Shown here: piece by piece, positions 6,660 through 8,069 of the stretch | How positions within the stretch are numbered: position 1 is the stretch's first letter | Layout: the number at the start of each line of letters is the position of its first letter | Assembly (NCBI GenBank): GCA_021788565.1 | Contig: JAJYKO010000212.1 | Coordinates: forward strand, 1 to 8,069 | DNA from: Chloroflexota bacterium | GTDB taxonomy: Bacteria; Chloroflexota; UBA6077 | Length of the DNA stretch: 8,069 nt | Reading direction: 5' to 3' | Notes under the pieces: generated by a model | Told to the model about the DNA's origin: nothing | The model's input: only the letters and a program-made list of their open reading frames with translations | Database searches by the model: none | Translations under genes and position numbers: made by a program

Positions 6660-7799
6660 CTACACCGTGTACCGGCCGAACCTTCGTGCCTCGTCGTACA
6701 TCACCACCACGTTTTCCGGCGGAACGTCCGGCTGGAGGTTGTGCACGGGGCACAGCACGTAACCTCCGCCGGGTCCCAGGTCCCCGATCCTCTTTCTGAC
6801 CTCCTGCCGGACCTCTTCACGCGTCCCCTGCGGAAGAACCCTCTGCGTGTCGATCCCACCCCAGAACACGACTCGCCCACCGAACCGCTCCTTCAGCCGT
6901 GCCGTGTCCATACCCTCCGCCGATACCTGCACAGGGTTGAGGATGTCCACCCCTATCTCGGCGAAGTCCTCCAGGAGGTCCCAGACGCCACCGCAGCAGT
7001 GGTACAGCAGCTTGGCGTCCGTGCGCTCCTTGATGAATGCGAAGTACTCTTTGTGGTACGGCTTCAGCATCTTCCTGTAAAGCGCCGGAGCCATGATCGG
7101 GCCGCTCTGCATGGCGACGTCGTCCCCGACACGAACCACCTGGACGTATCGGCCGGCCTCCCTCAAGTAGGCGTCCCACCGAGCCTTCTGGATGTCGGTT
7201 ATCTTCCGGAAGAGGGCGTGCACGAAGTCCGGATCGACTATCATATCCATCAGCAGCTGATCCATCCCGCGCAACTGCCACGCCTGCTCGAAGATCCTGG
7301 TGAACCCGTCGGGGGAGCCCACCAGAGCGTAATCGCTCTCGAACAGATCTTCGGCCCTCTGGCGCAGCCCATATACCCGCGCGGGATCGTTGGGGTCCGG
7401 CCAGGGGTAGCTGTCCAGATCCTTCATGGTGGCGTGCCGGAGAGGCGGATTGGAGTTAGTGTAGTAGTGGGCACCTTCCGGGCGCGTGTGAGTTATGCCC
7501 CACTCGTCCACGTAGTCCCCGCGCTCGTCGAAGTGGCTGCCATTGACAGGAGGGTTCCCGTACACGGGCCTGGTGTCGATACCCAAGGCCTTCGCCAGCG
7601 GTTCCTCCATGTGCGCCATCTGAAAGGTGACCTCGAGCACCCGCGTCTCGGTCTCGATGCCAAGATGCCTCTTCAGGGAATTGCAGGCGCCTATGCTGAT
7701 GGCGGAACTGACGCTGCCGCCCAGGTCCAACGGCACTCTGTCCGGCTCCCTCATGTTGATCGCTCGCACAACCCTCTCTCGAGGGGTAAGTTCCGCCAT
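6660..7799 (-). CDS. Uroporphyrinogen decarboxylase (URO-D) superfamily protein, methyltransferase-like, HCC motif
   Basis: A 379-residue paralogue of the next gene in the row. Shared landmarks: EPDRVPLDLGG (18-28), YVDEWGITH (96-104), GDDVAMQSGPIMAP (225-238), LLYHCCGG (264-271), GVDILNPVQVSAEGMDTARL (283-302), FWGGIDT (312-318), GPGGGYVLCPVHNLQPDVPPENVV. His267 and Cys269 keep the H-x-C zinc pair, with an extra Cys268 between them. The position of the paralogue's Cys317 is Asp here, as in many URO-D-like proteins, and PGGG replaces PGCG, so a third zinc thiol is not obvious; Cys350 in YVLCPVHN is the only nearby one. No HemE RQAGRY loop. The ATG at 7799 has AGGAGG (7806-7811) 6 bases upstream; a TTG at 7826 would add nine residues and lacks such a site. 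Stop is TAG. It starts 28 bp after the upstream gene stops, so co-transcription is likely. Confidence 0.88.
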   Translation of the reverse strand: MAELTPRERVVRAINMREPDRVPLDLGGSVSSAISIGACNSLKRHLGIETETRVLEVTFQMAHMEEPLAKALGIDTRPVYGNPPVNGSHFDERGDYVDEWGITHTRPEGAHYYTNSNPPLRHATMKDLDSYPWPDPNDPARVYGLRQRAEDLFESDYALVGSPDGFTRIFEQAWQLRGMDQLLMDMIVDPDFVHALFRKITDIQKARWDAYLREAGRYVQVVRVGDDVAMQSGPIMAPALYRKMLKPYHKEYFAFIKERTDAKLLYHCCGGVWDLLEDFAEIGVDILNPVQVSAEGMDTARLKERFGGRVVFWGGIDTQRVLPQGTREEVRQEVRKRIGDLGPGGGYVLCPVHNLQPDVPPENVVVMYDEARRFGRYTV

Positions 7800-7827
7800 G
7801 CCTAACCTCCTGGCTTCGGCGTGCAAG

Positions 7828-8069
7828 TTAGCACTCCGCGGCGATCCTGTCGACCTTCCCGGCGCTCAGCGGCAGGCTCGCCTTCTCCAGTACCGACGTC
7901 AGCGCCACCAGGTTCTCGTTGGTGACCAGGTTCTCAGTGGACATCGCCACCGCCACCCTGTTGCTCTCCCCGGTAGCCCTCAGGATATCCAGGGCACACT
8001 CCTGGGTCGCCCTCGGCCCCAACTCGTAGACCCCGCCCGGGAAGCCCACCCAGATCGTCTTCCCCGGCC
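7828..8069 (-). CDS. C-terminal part of a probable third URO-D superfamily protein (cut by window edge)
   Basis: The frame is open to the right edge and ends with TAA at 7828-7830, giving about 79 residues. A GTG at 8049 could be read as a start, but the frame continues upstream as PGKTIW, so this is better read as the end of a longer gene. The pattern G-KTIWVGFPGGVYELGP, then CALDILRATGE, then STENLVTNENLVAL resembles the last strand-helix-strand of URO-D-like barrels, where a glycine-proline-rich strand is followed by a helix and an ENIxxEN segment. It sits directly before two URO-D genes in the same direction. The family assignment rests on this short stretch and the context. Confidence 0.55.
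   Translation of the reverse strand, partial: PGKTIWVGFPGGVYELGPRATQECALDILRATGESNRVAVAMSTENLVTNENLVALTSVLEKASLPLSAGKVDRIAAEC

Noticed and set aside
5420..7799. HemE, true uroporphyrinogen decarboxylase in haem synthesis
   Set aside because: Neither protein has the RQAGRY N-terminal loop. Both have EPDRVPLD and H-x-C motifs of the methyltransferase-like branch, and no other haem genes are near.
6495..7805. A 436-codon plus-strand open frame opposite the URO-D genes
   Set aside because: It is the mirror of two clearly recognised family proteins, crosses the gap between them and has a low-complexity Arg/Val/His composition. GC-rich codon use produces such antisense frames.
1..8069. CRISPR arrays, tRNA or rRNA genes, insertion sequences
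   Set aside because: No regularly spaced repeats, no tRNA or rRNA signatures and no transposase-like protein were seen; the only mobile-like item is the 64-bp repeat at 30-93.

Overview
This is a GC-rich bacterial window with seven protein genes. Starts are mostly ATG with good Shine-Dalgarno sequences at normal spacing, and there is no sign of archaeal or phage organisation. Five of the seven genes stop at TAG. The combination of several uroporphyrinogen-decarboxylase-like (URO-D) methyltransferases, trimethylamine-methyltransferase-like (MttB) proteins and a TTGTAGGGGC-type intergenic inverted repeat fits an environmental, probably anaerobic lineage. Chloroflexota or a similar uncultured phylum is my guess, but nothing here fixes the taxonomy.

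Layout from left to right. A 64-bp folded repeat (30-93) sits just past the stop of a minus-strand MttB-family gene (121-1557). A 257-bp divergent control region follows, with promoter-like elements, a palindrome over the minus-strand -10 box and a perfect 11-bp hairpin. A second, diverged MttB-family gene then runs on the plus strand (1815-3299). Its tail overlaps, tail to tail, the end of a minus-strand isoaspartyl peptidase / type III asparaginase gene (3262-4158). Further right, also on the minus strand, are proC, pyrroline-5-carboxylate reductase (4427-5245), and a row of URO-D superfamily genes: 5420-6577, 6660-7799, and the C-terminal end of a probable third that enters from the right edge (7828-8069). 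The URO-D genes are closely spaced and probably form one transcript read leftward; proC seems to have its own extended -10 promoter.

Interpretation. MttB-family proteins without pyrrolysine demethylate quaternary amines such as glycine betaine, proline betaine or carnitine onto a corrinoid protein. URO-D-type proteins with an H-x-C zinc motif handle methyl-corrinoid or methyl-thiol chemistry. Two of the former and about three of the latter in 8 kb look like a corrinoid-dependent methyl-transfer locus of unknown substrate. The corrinoid-binding protein and its reductive activator are not in the window. Neither full URO-D protein is HemE, since the HemE RQAGRY signature is missing. ProC next to a betaine-demethylase family suggests a possible, unproven link to proline betaine.
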